DNA of 64,000 nucleotides from JAYQKL01 sp038142705 (GCA_965217015.1 OZ244224.1:1-64000); one strand, 5' to 3'. Counted from the first letter of the stretch, positions 17,369 through 26,400 are shown. Notes: generated by a model from the sequence alone, not told the origin. Translations and numbers: made by a program.

Positions 17369-17836
17369 ATGGAGAAATTGCTGCATTTATGGGCGCAAGA
17401 CGCTGAGGATTTACTGGTCATATCGGCCAGCCTGCAAGATGCCGTTATCAAAGCGTCTGATATGGCTTTTGATAAATCTCAAAAACGCTTTGCGCTGATG
17501 GCCAATCGTTTTTGCTGGGAACGCTCGTCTCACCCGTCTCACCAGCCTCACCCGCCTATGCGCACCAGAACAGGCATGCATTTTGAGAATGTTTTGGCGG
17601 TTAAGGCTAAAAATATTCAGCAAAAATCTGAACAAGCATATATTTTGCTGGCAATTTTGTTTGATACGGCGCAAGAGAATGAAAATAGCCCCTCGCCAGA
17701 AGGCATTATTCGGCTTATGTTCTCAGGAGAGGCTGAGGTGAGTTTAACTGTCGAGGCGTTACATGTTGTTATGCAAGATGTGATGGGAAGCTGGACAGCA
17801 AAATCGACACCACAGCATGATTTGAAAGAGGAATAA
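17369..17836 (+). CDS. DUF2948 family protein
   Basis: A 155-residue cytoplasmic protein of unknown function. The sequence AQDAEDLLVISASLQDAVIK near residue 9, then FDKSQKRFALMANRFCWE, is characteristic of DUF2948, a family that occupies the murA-hisD interval in many Alphaproteobacteria. It starts 15 bases after murA and ends 6 bases before hisD, so it is part of the same transcript. No catalytic motif is evident. Confidence 0.85.
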   Translation: MEKLLHLWAQDAEDLLVISASLQDAVIKASDMAFDKSQKRFALMANRFCWERSSHPSHQPHPPMRTRTGMHFENVLAVKAKNIQQKSEQAYILLAILFDTAQENENSPSPEGIIRLMFSGEAEVSLTVEALHVVMQDVMGSWTAKSTPQHDLKEE

Positions 17837-17842
17837 AGACGA

Positions 17843-19138
17843 ATGACCTTGCGTCTGAACATGAATGATGCAGATTTTGAAAACCGCTTTACACAAGTTT
17901 TGACAATGAAGCGGGAGCAAGATGACGATGTGACTCAAGCCGCGCAGGACATTATTGACCAAATCCGTGAGGCTGGGGATACAGCTTTGTGCGCGCTCAC
18001 AACAAAATTTGACCGCTTTGAGGTCACGCCTGATAGCTTGGCCTTGCCAGCAAAAGACATTGAAGTCGCCATTGCGCAAATTTCTGATGAAGATGCGCAG
18101 GCCCTTGAGCTTGCGGCACAGCGCATTCAGGCTTATCACGCGCGGCAAAAACCCAATGATGATTTTTATACAGATGAGGCTGGCGTCAAGCTTGGCCATA
18201 AATGGACGCCGGTGCAAGCGGCAGGGGTCTATGTGCCAGGCGGCACAGCGAGCTATCCGTCATCTGTTTTGATGAATGCTATTCCGGCAAAAGTGGCAGG
18301 GGTAGAGCGTTTGGTCATGGTTGTGCCAACGCCAGATGGAAGACTCAACCCATTGGTTTTAATGGCTGCAAAATTAGCTGGTGTTGACGAGATTTATCGC
18401 ATCGGTGGCGCGCAGGCGGTTGCGGCTTTGGCTTATGGCACCCAGACCATCGCGCCTGTTGATGTGATTACGGGGCCGGGTAATGCCTATGTCGCGGCGG
18501 CAAAGAAGCTGGTTTTTGGTCAGGTTGGCATTGATATGATTGCCGGCCCATCTGAAATTCTGGTGGTGGCTGATGGACAAAATAATCCGGATTGGATTGC
18601 GGCTGATTTATTATCACAAGCCGAGCACGATGTGGCGGCGCAATCTATTTTGATAACCGATAGTAAGGATTTTGCTGATGCCGTTATGCAGGCGATTGAC
18701 GGGCAATTGCAAACGCTAGAGCGGCGCGAAATTGCGGCAAAAAGCTGGGCAGATTTTGGGGTGATTATTGAGGTTGATGATTTAAGCGCGCCCACAATCG
18801 AGTTAATCAACCGCTTGGCGCCAGAGCATTTAGAGCTTGCGGTTGACGCGCCAGAAGCCATGGCGGCAAATATCAAAAATGCCGGTGCGATTTTTATGGG
18901 TCGCTATACTCCAGAGGCGATAGGGGATTATATTGCTGGTCCAAACCATGTGCTACCAACCGCGCATACGTCGCGCTATGCCTCTGGTTTGTCGGTGTTG
19001 GATTTCATGAAAAGGTCGTCGCTGATTGCCTGTGATGCGCAAAGCCTGTCGGCGATTGGTCCGCAAGCGGTGCGCTTGGCACAAAGCGAGGGCTTGGGCG
19101 CGCATGCGCGTTCGGTTTCAGTAAGGTTGAATAAGTAA
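17843..19138 (+). CDS. hisD: Histidinol dehydrogenase
   Basis: Oxidises L-histidinol to L-histidine in two NAD-dependent steps, the end of histidine synthesis. The 431-residue protein has the zinc ligands Q259, H262, D362 and H421 and the catalytic pair E328-H329 in NRLAPEHLEL, all with the spacing of the E. coli enzyme. GPSEILVVAD and VPGGTASYPSSVLM are also diagnostic. It starts 6 bases after DUF2948 and its stop is followed at once by the UPF0262 start. Other his genes are not in the window. Confidence 0.96.
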   Translation: MTLRLNMNDADFENRFTQVLTMKREQDDDVTQAAQDIIDQIREAGDTALCALTTKFDRFEVTPDSLALPAKDIEVAIAQISDEDAQALELAAQRIQAYHARQKPNDDFYTDEAGVKLGHKWTPVQAAGVYVPGGTASYPSSVLMNAIPAKVAGVERLVMVVPTPDGRLNPLVLMAAKLAGVDEIYRIGGAQAVAALAYGTQTIAPVDVITGPGNAYVAAAKKLVFGQVGIDMIAGPSEILVVADGQNNPDWIAADLLSQAEHDVAAQSILITDSKDFADAVMQAIDGQLQTLERREIAAKSWADFGVIIEVDDLSAPTIELINRLAPEHLELAVDAPEAMAANIKNAGAIFMGRYTPEAIGDYIAGPNHVLPTAHTSRYASGLSVLDFMKRSSLIACDAQSLSAIGPQAVRLAQSEGLGAHARSVSVRLNK

Positions 19139-19627
19139 ATGAGCGACGCGCCGGCGCAGAATACACAACGCATTGTGCATTTATCTCTTGAAGATGAGGC
19201 GTTGATTGCGCGCAACCCTGATGTTGAGCATGAGCGGCGCGTCGCGATTTTTGATCTTTTGGAAGAGAATAATTTTCGCCCGCTAGACTGTGCTTCTGGC
19301 CCCTATCGGGTCACTCTATCGGTCAGCGAAAAGGGGATATGTTTTAATATTCGCACGCAACAAGATGAGCCATTGAAAGAGGTCGAGCTTTCGCTGATGC
19401 CGTTCCGGCGCATTGTGAAAGATTATTTTTTGATTTGTGAGAATTATTACAACGCTATTCGCGCTTCGTCTTTGGACAAAATTGAGGCGATAGACCAAGG
19501 GCGGCGTGCCTTGCATAATGAGGGGTCTAATCTTTTGAAAGAAAAACTCGCCCCGCAGCTCGATGTTGATTTTGATACTGCGCGGCGTTTATTTACCTTG
19601 ATTTGTGTTTTGCAAATGCGCGGATAA
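19139..19627 (+). CDS. UPF0262 family protein
   Basis: A 162-residue protein whose ATG follows the hisD stop directly with no spacer. The segments RNPDVEHERRVAIFDLLEEN, SLMPFRRIVKDYF and ICENYYNAIR are hallmarks of UPF0262, an alphaproteobacterial family of unknown function that sits between hisD and infA. In related genomes a low-molecular-weight phosphatase gene often follows; here the next gene is infA. Cytoplasmic, no membrane segments. Confidence 0.88.
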   Translation: MSDAPAQNTQRIVHLSLEDEALIARNPDVEHERRVAIFDLLEENNFRPLDCASGPYRVTLSVSEKGICFNIRTQQDEPLKEVELSLMPFRRIVKDYFLICENYYNAIRASSLDKIEAIDQGRRALHNEGSNLLKEKLAPQLDVDFDTARRLFTLICVLQMRG

Positions 19628-19693
19628 ACCAGAAAAAACTTGATTTTATGACGATTTATGGGCAATCTCCGCCAATATTGAAAGAGAGTGTTT

Positions 19694-19912
19694 ATGGCTA
19701 AAGAAGAACTTTTAGAGTTTCCTGGAACAGTGGTTGAGTTGCTGCCAAATGCGACTTTCCGCGTGAAGCTTGAAAATGACCATGAAATCATTGCGCATAC
19801 GGCGGGTAAAATGCGCAAAAACAGAATTCGTGTTCTCGCTGGTGACAAAGTCTTGGTTGAGATGACCCCCTATGACCTTACAAAAGGGCGCATTACCTAT
19901 CGCTACAAATAA
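19694..19912 (+). CDS. infA: Translation initiation factor IF-1
   Basis: A 72-residue single OB-fold protein that occupies the ribosomal A site during initiation. MAKEELLEFPGTVVELLPNA, then AHTAGKMRKNRIRVLAGDKV and the ending GRITYRYK are nearly invariant IF-1 sequence. The ATG at 19694 follows AAAGAGAG; the open frame begins 6 bases earlier, but that start is unlikely. Its last 41 bases overlap the maf frame. Confidence 0.97.
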   Translation: MAKEELLEFPGTVVELLPNATFRVKLENDHEIIAHTAGKMRKNRIRVLAGDKVLVEMTPYDLTKGRITYRYK

Positions 19913-20489
19913 AAAACTCTGGCTTGCGAGTGCCTCACCGCGCCGTTTGGATTTGCTGACCCAGCTTGGCATTTCCCCTGATAAAATTGTCCCATCTGAC
20001 ATTGATGAAACACCATTGCCTAGTGAACGCCCTTCGGTTTATGCCAAACGCATGGCGCAGGAAAAATGTCAGGCCATTAGCGCGCAAGTGCAAGATAAAG
20101 CACAAGCCGAAAATCCGGTCATATTGGCGGCTGATACAGTGGTGGCTGTGGGGCGGCGGATTTTACCGAAAGCAGAAACCGCTGATGAGGCTTTGGCTTG
20201 CTTGACTTTATTGTCAGGGCGCGCGCATCGCGTTTATACGGCAGTTGCTGTGCAGCAAGGCGATTATGAGGGGCTAAAGCTTGTGCAAAGCCGCGTGCAT
20301 ATGAAATCTTTATCGACCGAAGAAATAAAAACCTATCTGGCCTCGCAAGAATGGCAGGGCAAGGCAGGGGGATATGCGATTCAGGGGCTGGCGGCAGCCT
20401 TTGTAAAGCGTATTCAAGGCTCTTATTCGGGTATTGTTGGTTTGCCGCTTTTTGAAACCAACAGCCTATTACGCGCCGCAGGCTATTAA
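19872..20489 (+). CDS. maf: Maf-like nucleotide pyrophosphatase
   Basis: A 205-residue Maf/HAM1-fold enzyme that hydrolyses non-canonical or excess nucleoside triphosphates to monophosphates. LASASPRRLDLL near residue 18 binds phosphate; ILAADTVVAVGRRIL holds the catalytic Asp; KAGGYAIQG and YSGIVGLPLFET are the late motifs. The only usable start is the ATG at 19872, which lies inside infA and gives a 41-base overlap, because no start codon follows the infA stop before the conserved LASASPRR. Translational coupling to infA is likely. Confidence 0.93.
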   Translation: MTLQKGALPIATNKKLWLASASPRRLDLLTQLGISPDKIVPSDIDETPLPSERPSVYAKRMAQEKCQAISAQVQDKAQAENPVILAADTVVAVGRRILPKAETADEALACLTLLSGRAHRVYTAVAVQQGDYEGLKLVQSRVHMKSLSTEEIKTYLASQEWQGKAGGYAIQGLAAAFVKRIQGSYSGIVGLPLFETNSLLRAAGY

Positions 20490-20500
20490 AAAATAAGAAG

Positions 20501-21193
20501 ATGAAAAACGCTGTCTGGATATTTTTATGTTTACTTATGGCCTTGCCAGCCCCCCTTGAGGCGGGGTCAACTAAGGGTAAAAAATATGCTTGTGGCGATT
20601 GGTGCGCGGGCGGCTATTGGCGCGGGCTTTCTTATGCGCAAATGCAAGCCGATTTAGATAATGGGGCAGACCCAATGGCGCGCGGTGAGAATGGTTTAAC
20701 GCCTTTGCATTTTGCGGCATCAAAACCAGCGCGATTTGCCAAAACCCTGCTCAAATTTGGTGCGCGCTTTGATGTGCAAGATGATAATGGCAATCAGCCG
20801 ATTCATTTTGCAGCTATCAATAAGGTGGATACGCAAACTTTAGAAATTTTACTAACCTATGGGGCAGATATTGAAGCGCAAAACCAACAGGGCTGGACGC
20901 CAATTCATTGGTGGGCGGCATTGGGTGGGCCAAAACCGATTTTGCCTGTTTTGCTGCAAAATGGTGCTGATATAAATGTGCGCGCAAATGATGGTAAAAC
21001 GCCTTTGCATTTGGCGGCTAATAATGTCAATGAAAACGGGTTGATATTGTTAACGCAATATGGGGCAGATCCAAATTTGCGTGATAAATCGGGCCGGCGT
21101 GCTGCGGATATAATCCGCAGAAATAAAAAACTAGCGCGTGGCCCTTTTTGGAAAAAACTGCTGACAATGTGGGACGATATGTTATCCAATTAA
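20501..21193 (+). CDS. Exported ankyrin repeat protein
   Basis: A 230-residue protein with a signal peptide (IFLCLLMALPAPLEA) and about five ankyrin repeats from residue 55 to 210, marked by GLTPLHFAAS, GNQPIHFAAIN, GWTPIHWWAA, GKTPLHLAANN and the last SGRRAADIIRR. The mature N-terminus has YACGDWCAGGYW, a possible disulfide. The protein should be periplasmic and bind a protein partner that is unknown. It sits between maf and rng, 11 bases after maf, inserted in an otherwise conserved block. Confidence 0.85.
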   Translation: MKNAVWIFLCLLMALPAPLEAGSTKGKKYACGDWCAGGYWRGLSYAQMQADLDNGADPMARGENGLTPLHFAASKPARFAKTLLKFGARFDVQDDNGNQPIHFAAINKVDTQTLEILLTYGADIEAQNQQGWTPIHWWAALGGPKPILPVLLQNGADINVRANDGKTPLHLAANNVNENGLILLTQYGADPNLRDKSGRRAADIIRRNKKLARGPFWKKLLTMWDDMLSN

Positions 21194-21245
21194 AGCGTCA
21201 ATAGGTGCGGGTAATGTTTTCGAAGCGGTTAATGGGAGAAAGTAA

Positions 21246-22454
21246 ATGACTGAGTTGCTGTTCAAAAAAGTGCAGGACCGTATTTTAATGGCGCGGTGTG
21301 TGCAGGGCGAATTGTGCGAACTTATTGTTGAGCCACTTGCGCCAACTGATTTGGACACGGCACAAACCGGATTGATTTATCTTGGATTTGTTGAGCGCGT
21401 GGTACCAAATTTACAAGCCGCTTTTGTTGATATTGGGCAAGACCGTGCTGGGTTTTTGGGCGCGCGAGAAGCTAAAATTTTAGCTGAGAACCCAAGCCCT
21501 GAAACCAATATTGAAGACTGTGTTGCCGCTGGTGATACAGTCTTGGTGCAGGTGACGCGGCCCGCTTCTGGTGAAAAGGGCGCCAGCCTGACGGCGAATG
21601 TGACCTTGCCAGGTCGGCATTTGGTGTTGGCGCCGTGCAGTTCTCGTATTGCGGTGTCGCGATCTATTGCAGATGAGACGGAGCGCCAGCGTTTGGCTGA
21701 TTTGGCAGAAGCCGCGCGCGCTGAATTGAATATTGAGGGTCTTGACGGGCCAGCAGGCTGGGTTTTGCGCACCGCCGCAGAGGGCGTGTCTGCTGACATA
21801 TTAAAAGAAGATATGCAGCAAGTGGCAGCAGGTTGGGACGCTGTGCTGGACAAAGCGGACGCGCATGAGCCGCCATTTCTGGTGCATCAAGATGTGGGTG
21901 GCATTGCGAAAATTTTGCGCGACCATGTGCAGTCAGAAACGCAAAAAATTATTATTGAAGGGGCGGATTTGGCGCAGGCGGCGCAGGATTATATGCAGCA
22001 AAATATGGCCAACCAGCTCGATTTAATCGAGGCGGCACAAGATGAGGATATCTTTGAACGCCATGATATTCACACCCAGCTTGATAAAGCCTGCGCGCCG
22101 CGTGTGGACTTGGCCAGTGGCGCGTGGCTGATGATTGAAACAACCCAAGCCATGACCACAATTGATGTGAATTCTGGCGCGCAAAATGGCTCGGCTTTTG
22201 AGGTCAATCTCGATGCGGCGAAACATATTGCGCGTGAAATTCGTTTGCGTGCGATTGGGGGGCTTATCGCGATTGATTTTATTGATATGGACGCGGATAC
22301 AAATAGCGAACCGATTATTGAGGCTTTGCTGGCGGGCTTTGATGATGATAAAACGCCTGTGCGCATTGGTGATATGTCCGATTTTGGTGTTGTTGAAATG
22401 ACTCGCAAACGCGAGCGCCAGCCGCTGAGCAAGGCGCTGTCTTTTATGGAGTGA
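21246..22454 (+). CDS. rng: Ribonuclease E/G family protein (RNase G)
   Basis: An endoribonuclease for mRNA decay and rRNA 5' maturation. The S1-like region contains LQAAFVDIGQDRAGFL near residue 58. The catalytic DNase-I-like domain shows TIDVNSG with one metal Asp and IDFIDMD with the other. At 402 residues it is shorter than typical RNase G of about 480-490: it ends soon after the catalytic core at RQPLSKALSFME and lacks a clear CPxC zinc-link motif. Its stop overlaps the yacG start by one base. Confidence 0.9.
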   Translation: MTELLFKKVQDRILMARCVQGELCELIVEPLAPTDLDTAQTGLIYLGFVERVVPNLQAAFVDIGQDRAGFLGAREAKILAENPSPETNIEDCVAAGDTVLVQVTRPASGEKGASLTANVTLPGRHLVLAPCSSRIAVSRSIADETERQRLADLAEAARAELNIEGLDGPAGWVLRTAAEGVSADILKEDMQQVAAGWDAVLDKADAHEPPFLVHQDVGGIAKILRDHVQSETQKIIIEGADLAQAAQDYMQQNMANQLDLIEAAQDEDIFERHDIHTQLDKACAPRVDLASGAWLMIETTQAMTTIDVNSGAQNGSAFEVNLDAAKHIAREIRLRAIGGLIAIDFIDMDADTNSEPIIEALLAGFDDDKTPVRIGDMSDFGVVEMTRKRERQPLSKALSFME

Positions 22455-22681
22455 TGATGGCTGATAAAAAACCAGTTTGTCCAATATGTAAAAAAGCGGA
22501 GACCGTGCCGGCCACACGCCCTTTTTGTTCCAAACGCTGTGCTGAGGTTGATTTGCATCGCTGGCTTGGCGGGCAATATGCCATTCCGGCTGTTGAGCCG
22601 CCCGATGAATGGGAGGTTGAGGCCGCGCTCGAAGAGGAGGTGGCGCAAGACCCAGCGCAAGATGATGAGCTTTTGCATTAG
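22454..22681 (+). CDS. yacG: DNA gyrase inhibitor YacG (zinc protein)
   Basis: A 75-residue zinc-binding protein. The four cysteines are in CPICKK and PFCSKRCAEVDLHRWLGGQY, the exact YacG pattern, followed by an acidic C-terminal tail. Family members bind GyrB and inhibit gyrase. The ATG at 22454 shares its A with the rng stop (TGATG); the ATG at 22457 is equally possible. The rng-yacG pair just before a tRNA-Phe gene is a common alphaproteobacterial arrangement. Confidence 0.92.
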   Translation: MMADKKPVCPICKKAETVPATRPFCSKRCAEVDLHRWLGGQYAIPAVEPPDEWEVEAALEEEVAQDPAQDDELLH

Positions 22682-22734
22682 GTAAAGTTTTTTACCCTTT
22701 TCGGTGAAGTTGCACTGGACAGCTAAGGTGCAAC
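22681..22734 (+). terminator. Hairpins between yacG and tRNA-Phe
   Basis: GGTAAA (22681-22686) pairs with TTTACC (22691-22696) followed by CTTTT, starting right after the yacG stop. A second inverted repeat GTTGCAC / GTGCAAC spans 22709-22734. The first may end the housekeeping transcript weakly; the second lies in the tRNA upstream region and has no T run. Confidence 0.35.
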
Positions 22735-22774
22735 CCCCTATAAACCTTACATTGTTACCCAATAATACCCCAAT

Positions 22775-22849
<75 letters not shown>

Positions 22850-22872
22850 CTTTCCCCCAAAACCGTTTTTAA

Positions 22873-22899
22873 CAAAACCCTCAAAACCCTCAAAACCCT
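22873..22899 (+). repeat. Three tandem CAAAACCCT repeats
   Basis: Three perfect copies of the nine-base unit CAAAACCCT lie 24 bases downstream of tRNA-Phe. There is no T run to make them a terminator. They may be slippage repeats with no function. Confidence 0.8.
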
Positions 22900-22958
22900 A
22901 GCGCGCTTCCTGCTTTGTAAGGCGTGACAATTTAGGTGCCATATTTTATGATGGTGTT

Positions 22959-24041
22959 ATGTCGCTTCTCCTTTTTTATTTATTATTGGCCGTGCTTGTC
23001 TCGTTTTTTTGCTCTGTGGCAGAGGCGGTTTTGCTGTCTGTGCGTCCCTCATATATTGCAACGCTTCAAGCCAAAGGCTCAGGTCGGGCCAGAAAGCAGG
23101 CTCGGCAGCTTAAAAAATTATGTGACAATTTAGACCGCCCGCTGGCGGCAATCCTGACCGCCAACACAATTGCCCATACCGTAGGCGCGGCCGGGGTTGG
23201 CGCGCAAGCGGCAGTGGTTTTTGGCAATCAATATATCGGGCTGACCTCTGCCTTGTTAACGCTGGTGATTTTGGTGTTTTCGGAAATTATTCCCAAAACG
23301 CTGGGCGCGCTATATTGGCGGCAATTAGCAGGGGTGTTTGGGGTGCTGATAAACGCGCTCACACAAATTTTATTCCCCTTTGTTTGGTTATCCGAGAAAC
23401 TCACGCGCCTGATTTCGCGTTCCAGCGATGGGGCTTATACATTCAGCCGTGATGAATTTGAGGCGATGGCGCAAATTGGTGCGCATGAAGGGTTGTTAGA
23501 AGCCAAAGAGCAGAAAATTGTCACCAATCTCATGCGCCTGCATCAATTATCTGTGCGCGATATTATGACGCCCAGACCTGTTGTTTTTTCTGTGTCTGAA
23601 AAAATGACCGTCAAAGATTTTTTTAGCGCTTATGCCACAAAGCCTTTTTCGCGTATTCCAGTATTTGGCGAAAAACAAGATGAAGTGACAGGCTATGTGC
23701 TGAAAAGTGATTTATTAATCGCGCAAGCCAAAGACCAGTTTGATAAATCATTGGAAGATTTTCGTCGCCCATTGTTAATGTTTTCAGAACTTCTCGATGC
23801 GTTCAAAATCTTTGACCGTTTGATTCATGATAAAAATCATATTGCGCTGGTCTTAGATGAATATGGCACCATGCAGGGTATTGTGACGATTGAAGATGTG
23901 ATGGAGACGCTTATTGGTTTGGAAATTATGGACGAGTCCGACAAGGTGGAAGACATGCAAAAACTGGCGCATAAACGCTGGCGCGAGCGCATGAAAAGCA
24001 TGGGTATTGATCCCGATAATTTGCAAGAAAAAGATATGTGA
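22959..24041 (+). CDS. CNNM/HlyC-CorC family membrane protein with CBS domains
   Basis: A 360-residue inner membrane protein. Residues 1-140 are the DUF21/CNNM transmembrane domain (FFCSVAEAVLLSVRPS, then LILVFSEIIPKTLGA). A pair of CBS domains follows, with RDIMTPRPVVF and ALVLDEYGTMQGIVTIEDVMETLIG. The C-terminal CorC_HlyC domain of the usual 420-450 residue proteins is missing; after the CBS pair there are only about 40 charged residues. Family members are implicated in magnesium or cobalt transport or homeostasis. It stands alone between tRNA-Phe and the catabolic region. Confidence 0.88.
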   Translation: MSLLLFYLLLAVLVSFFCSVAEAVLLSVRPSYIATLQAKGSGRARKQARQLKKLCDNLDRPLAAILTANTIAHTVGAAGVGAQAAVVFGNQYIGLTSALLTLVILVFSEIIPKTLGALYWRQLAGVFGVLINALTQILFPFVWLSEKLTRLISRSSDGAYTFSRDEFEAMAQIGAHEGLLEAKEQKIVTNLMRLHQLSVRDIMTPRPVVFSVSEKMTVKDFFSAYATKPFSRIPVFGEKQDEVTGYVLKSDLLIAQAKDQFDKSLEDFRRPLLMFSELLDAFKIFDRLIHDKNHIALVLDEYGTMQGIVTIEDVMETLIGLEIMDESDKVEDMQKLAHKRWRERMKSMGIDPDNLQEKDM

Positions 24042-24159
24042 GACTGGAGGCTGTTTTTAAGTGCAGTTTGTATCCCCCCCCTTTTCCGTGATAGTAAAAA
24101 AATAACAATAAAAAAATGCGTTTAACAAACCTTTATTGAGATAAGTCAAAGGCACCATC

Positions 24160-25011
24160 ATGGCTGAAGGAAAAGGGTCTGAAACAAGTTTATCTGTCAA
24201 GACAGATGATGTTTTAACAGCCAGCATGGTGGCGCGTATGTATGCGACAATGGACTGGTCCGTACCTGAAAATGGTTTGCAGCCCGCCGCCCCCGCACCC
24301 CTAAACAGCTATTTGATGCTGTGCCTGGATATATTAAAAGAAGACAAACTGCGCATTGATGGTCTGGCTTATGAAGAAGAAACACTGCCTTTTATTGATT
24401 TGCCGCGTCGTGTGTGGGGCGGGGGTAGCTTGACTTTTATTGAGCCCTTGCGCATTGGTGACAAGGTAACGCGGTCAACTACAATCGTGGATCAAAAAAA
24501 CAAAACCGGTTCATTGGGTGAAATGGTTTTTGTTGATGTGGTGAATGATTTTTTTGTTGAAGAAAAGCTTTGTTTGTCGGAGGCACTCACCCTTATTTTT
24601 TTGCCAGATCGCCCAGCCAACCCTGCTGAACCACCCAAAGATCCTGTGCCGCGTCCTGCATGTGATTATGAGCATCAAGTTCGCTTGTCACCGCATCAAT
24701 TATTTCGATTTTCTGCAATTACATTTAATGCCCATCGCATTCACTTTGACCCGCATCACGCGCAAGCGGTTGAAGGATATGCCGACCAGGTCGTGCATGG
24801 CCCGATATTAACCAGTCTTGTTTTGAATGCTTGGCAAATGCATAATCCAGATAAATCTTTGAAGCATATTAAATTGCGATGCAATGGTTCGGCGATGGTT
24901 AATGAAATTTTACATGTGCAGGGCTTGCGCCATGAGGCTGGCGATGCGTTATTCATTTTCAATGAGGCTGGCGAGGAACTTTATTCAGCTCAAGTAACTG
25001 AGGAAGGGTGA
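24160..25011 (+). CDS. MaoC-like acyl-CoA hydratase (mesaconyl-C4-CoA hydratase/HTD2-like)
   Basis: A 283-residue protein with two hotdog halves. The first has LPFIDLPRRVWGGGSLTFIEPLRIGD, a signature seen in FAS1-like and mesaconyl-C4-CoA hydratase proteins. The second has RFSAITFNAHRIHFDPHHA, with the Asn/His pair of MaoC dehydratases, and VVHGPILTSLVL. It probably adds water to, or removes it from, an acyl-CoA. It is separated by one base from the downstream Rieske oxygenase gene, so the two are likely translated together. Confidence 0.82.
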   Translation: MAEGKGSETSLSVKTDDVLTASMVARMYATMDWSVPENGLQPAAPAPLNSYLMLCLDILKEDKLRIDGLAYEEETLPFIDLPRRVWGGGSLTFIEPLRIGDKVTRSTTIVDQKNKTGSLGEMVFVDVVNDFFVEEKLCLSEALTLIFLPDRPANPAEPPKDPVPRPACDYEHQVRLSPHQLFRFSAITFNAHRIHFDPHHAQAVEGYADQVVHGPILTSLVLNAWQMHNPDKSLKHIKLRCNGSAMVNEILHVQGLRHEAGDALFIFNEAGEELYSAQVTEEG

Positions 25012-25012
25012 G

Positions 25013-26200
25013 ATGGTAGACAAATTTGCAAAAACCAGAAGAGCTTATGCTCAATCCGCCAACGCCATGCTGGACTATGTACGAAATGGCACCACATTTG
25101 AAACAGATAAAATTGTTCGCTTGCCATCGTCACATTTTATAAATCCGGAGAGATGGGAAAAGGAAATGTCGGCGATTTTTTTCAGTCTCCCGCTTTGTTT
25201 GGCCACGACGGCAGAAATTAAAAACCCTGGTGATTATAAAGCAACCGATATGCTCGGCCAGCCCGTTATCATGGTGCGCGGCAAAGATGAAAAGGTGCGG
25301 GCTTTTTTGAATGTGTGCGCACATCGCGGCGCTCCGCTTGTGACTGAGGGGTGCGGGCATTTGCGGCGCATGAGCTGCAAATATCATGGCTGGACTTATG
25401 ATTTAGATGGCAGGCTCATGGGTGTAGCAGATGCCGATAAATTTGGTGAGATTGACAAGTCGACTAAAGGCCTGAAAGAGCTGCCATGTGAAGAAAAAAA
25501 CGGCCTTATTTTTGTGTGCATGACGCCTGGCAAAACATTTGATTTAGACGATTTCTTCAAAGGTTTTCTCGATGATTTTGAGGAGCTTGGTTTTAAGGAC
25601 TGGACCTTTTTGGGTCAGCGGGTTTTGACTGGCGCGAATTGGAAAATCGCTTTTGATGGCTATATGGAAGCTTATCATTTTGCATCACTTCACCCCAAAA
25701 CTGTAGCTCCTCGAACCCCTTCGAATATCGCGCATTATCAGGCTTATGGTCCGCATTTGCGCATCGGGTTTCCGCAGGTCAATATTGAGAAACATTTACA
25801 ATCTGTGCCAAAAGAGAAGTGGGGAGAAATGGAGCATAAAGGCTTTGATTTCATCAGAATTCTTTTTCCAAATGTGTCGGTGTTTGTGGCAAATAAAATC
25901 ACCCAATTGGCGCAACTTATTCCCGGTCCCACGCCAGATAAAAATATTACTATCCTGAATTATTTTCATCGTCAGCCTGCCGCAACTGCTGAAGAGCAAG
26001 AGGCGTTAGAAAGCATGATGGATTTTCTCTATAAGGTTGTTCGCGACGAGGATTATCTTGTTGGCACGCAAATTCAGGCTGGCCTTGAAGCGGGCGCACA
26101 TGACGAGATTATTTTTGGTCAGAATGAGCGCGGCAATCAGTTTTTTCATGAATATGTTGACTGGTATCTTGGCCTGCGAGACGCGGAACCAAAGCTCTAG
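25013..26200 (+). CDS. Rieske non-heme iron oxygenase, alpha subunit
   Basis: A 395-residue aromatic-ring-hydroxylating dioxygenase-type subunit. The Rieske [2Fe-2S] centre is C102-x-H104 (CAHRGAPL) and C122-x2-H125 (CKYHGW). The mononuclear iron ligands are H222 and H227 in EAYHFASLHPKT, with a third acidic ligand expected near residue 354 (DEDYLV). No beta subunit, ferredoxin or reductase is adjacent, so electron donors must come from elsewhere, or this is a homomeric mono-oxygenase. It begins 1 base after the MaoC gene and is followed by a terminator. Confidence 0.9.
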   Translation: MVDKFAKTRRAYAQSANAMLDYVRNGTTFETDKIVRLPSSHFINPERWEKEMSAIFFSLPLCLATTAEIKNPGDYKATDMLGQPVIMVRGKDEKVRAFLNVCAHRGAPLVTEGCGHLRRMSCKYHGWTYDLDGRLMGVADADKFGEIDKSTKGLKELPCEEKNGLIFVCMTPGKTFDLDDFFKGFLDDFEELGFKDWTFLGQRVLTGANWKIAFDGYMEAYHFASLHPKTVAPRTPSNIAHYQAYGPHLRIGFPQVNIEKHLQSVPKEKWGEMEHKGFDFIRILFPNVSVFVANKITQLAQLIPGPTPDKNITILNYFHRQPAATAEEQEALESMMDFLYKVVRDEDYLVGTQIQAGLEAGAHDEIIFGQNERGNQFFHEYVDWYLGLRDAEPKL

Positions 26201-26346
26201 TATTTATCCTAAGGCGGGTTATTGAATGTTTTCCCAATCAATCTATTGCGCCCAGTCTTTGAAATAGGTTGGTTTTATGTTGAGCGTTTCAAAAACAGGC
26301 GCCATATTTACAGTGTCCATACACTTGAAAGATAATCCAAGTTAGT

Positions 26347-26386
26347 GACAAGCTTGATTATCACATGAGAGTAGCTTGTCTTTTTT
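26347..26386 (+). terminator. Rho-independent terminator after the Rieske gene
   Basis: GACAAGCT (26347-26354) pairs with AGCTTGTC (26373-26380), followed by six T. The loop is 18 bases. It lies between the Rieske gene and the end of the convergent MFS gene. Confidence 0.7.
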
Positions 26387-26400
26387 CAAGTGAAATCTCA

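Noticed and set aside
22873..22899. CRISPR-like or telomere-like array after tRNA-Phe
   Set aside because: There are only three nine-base tandem units without spacers, so it is a simple repeat.
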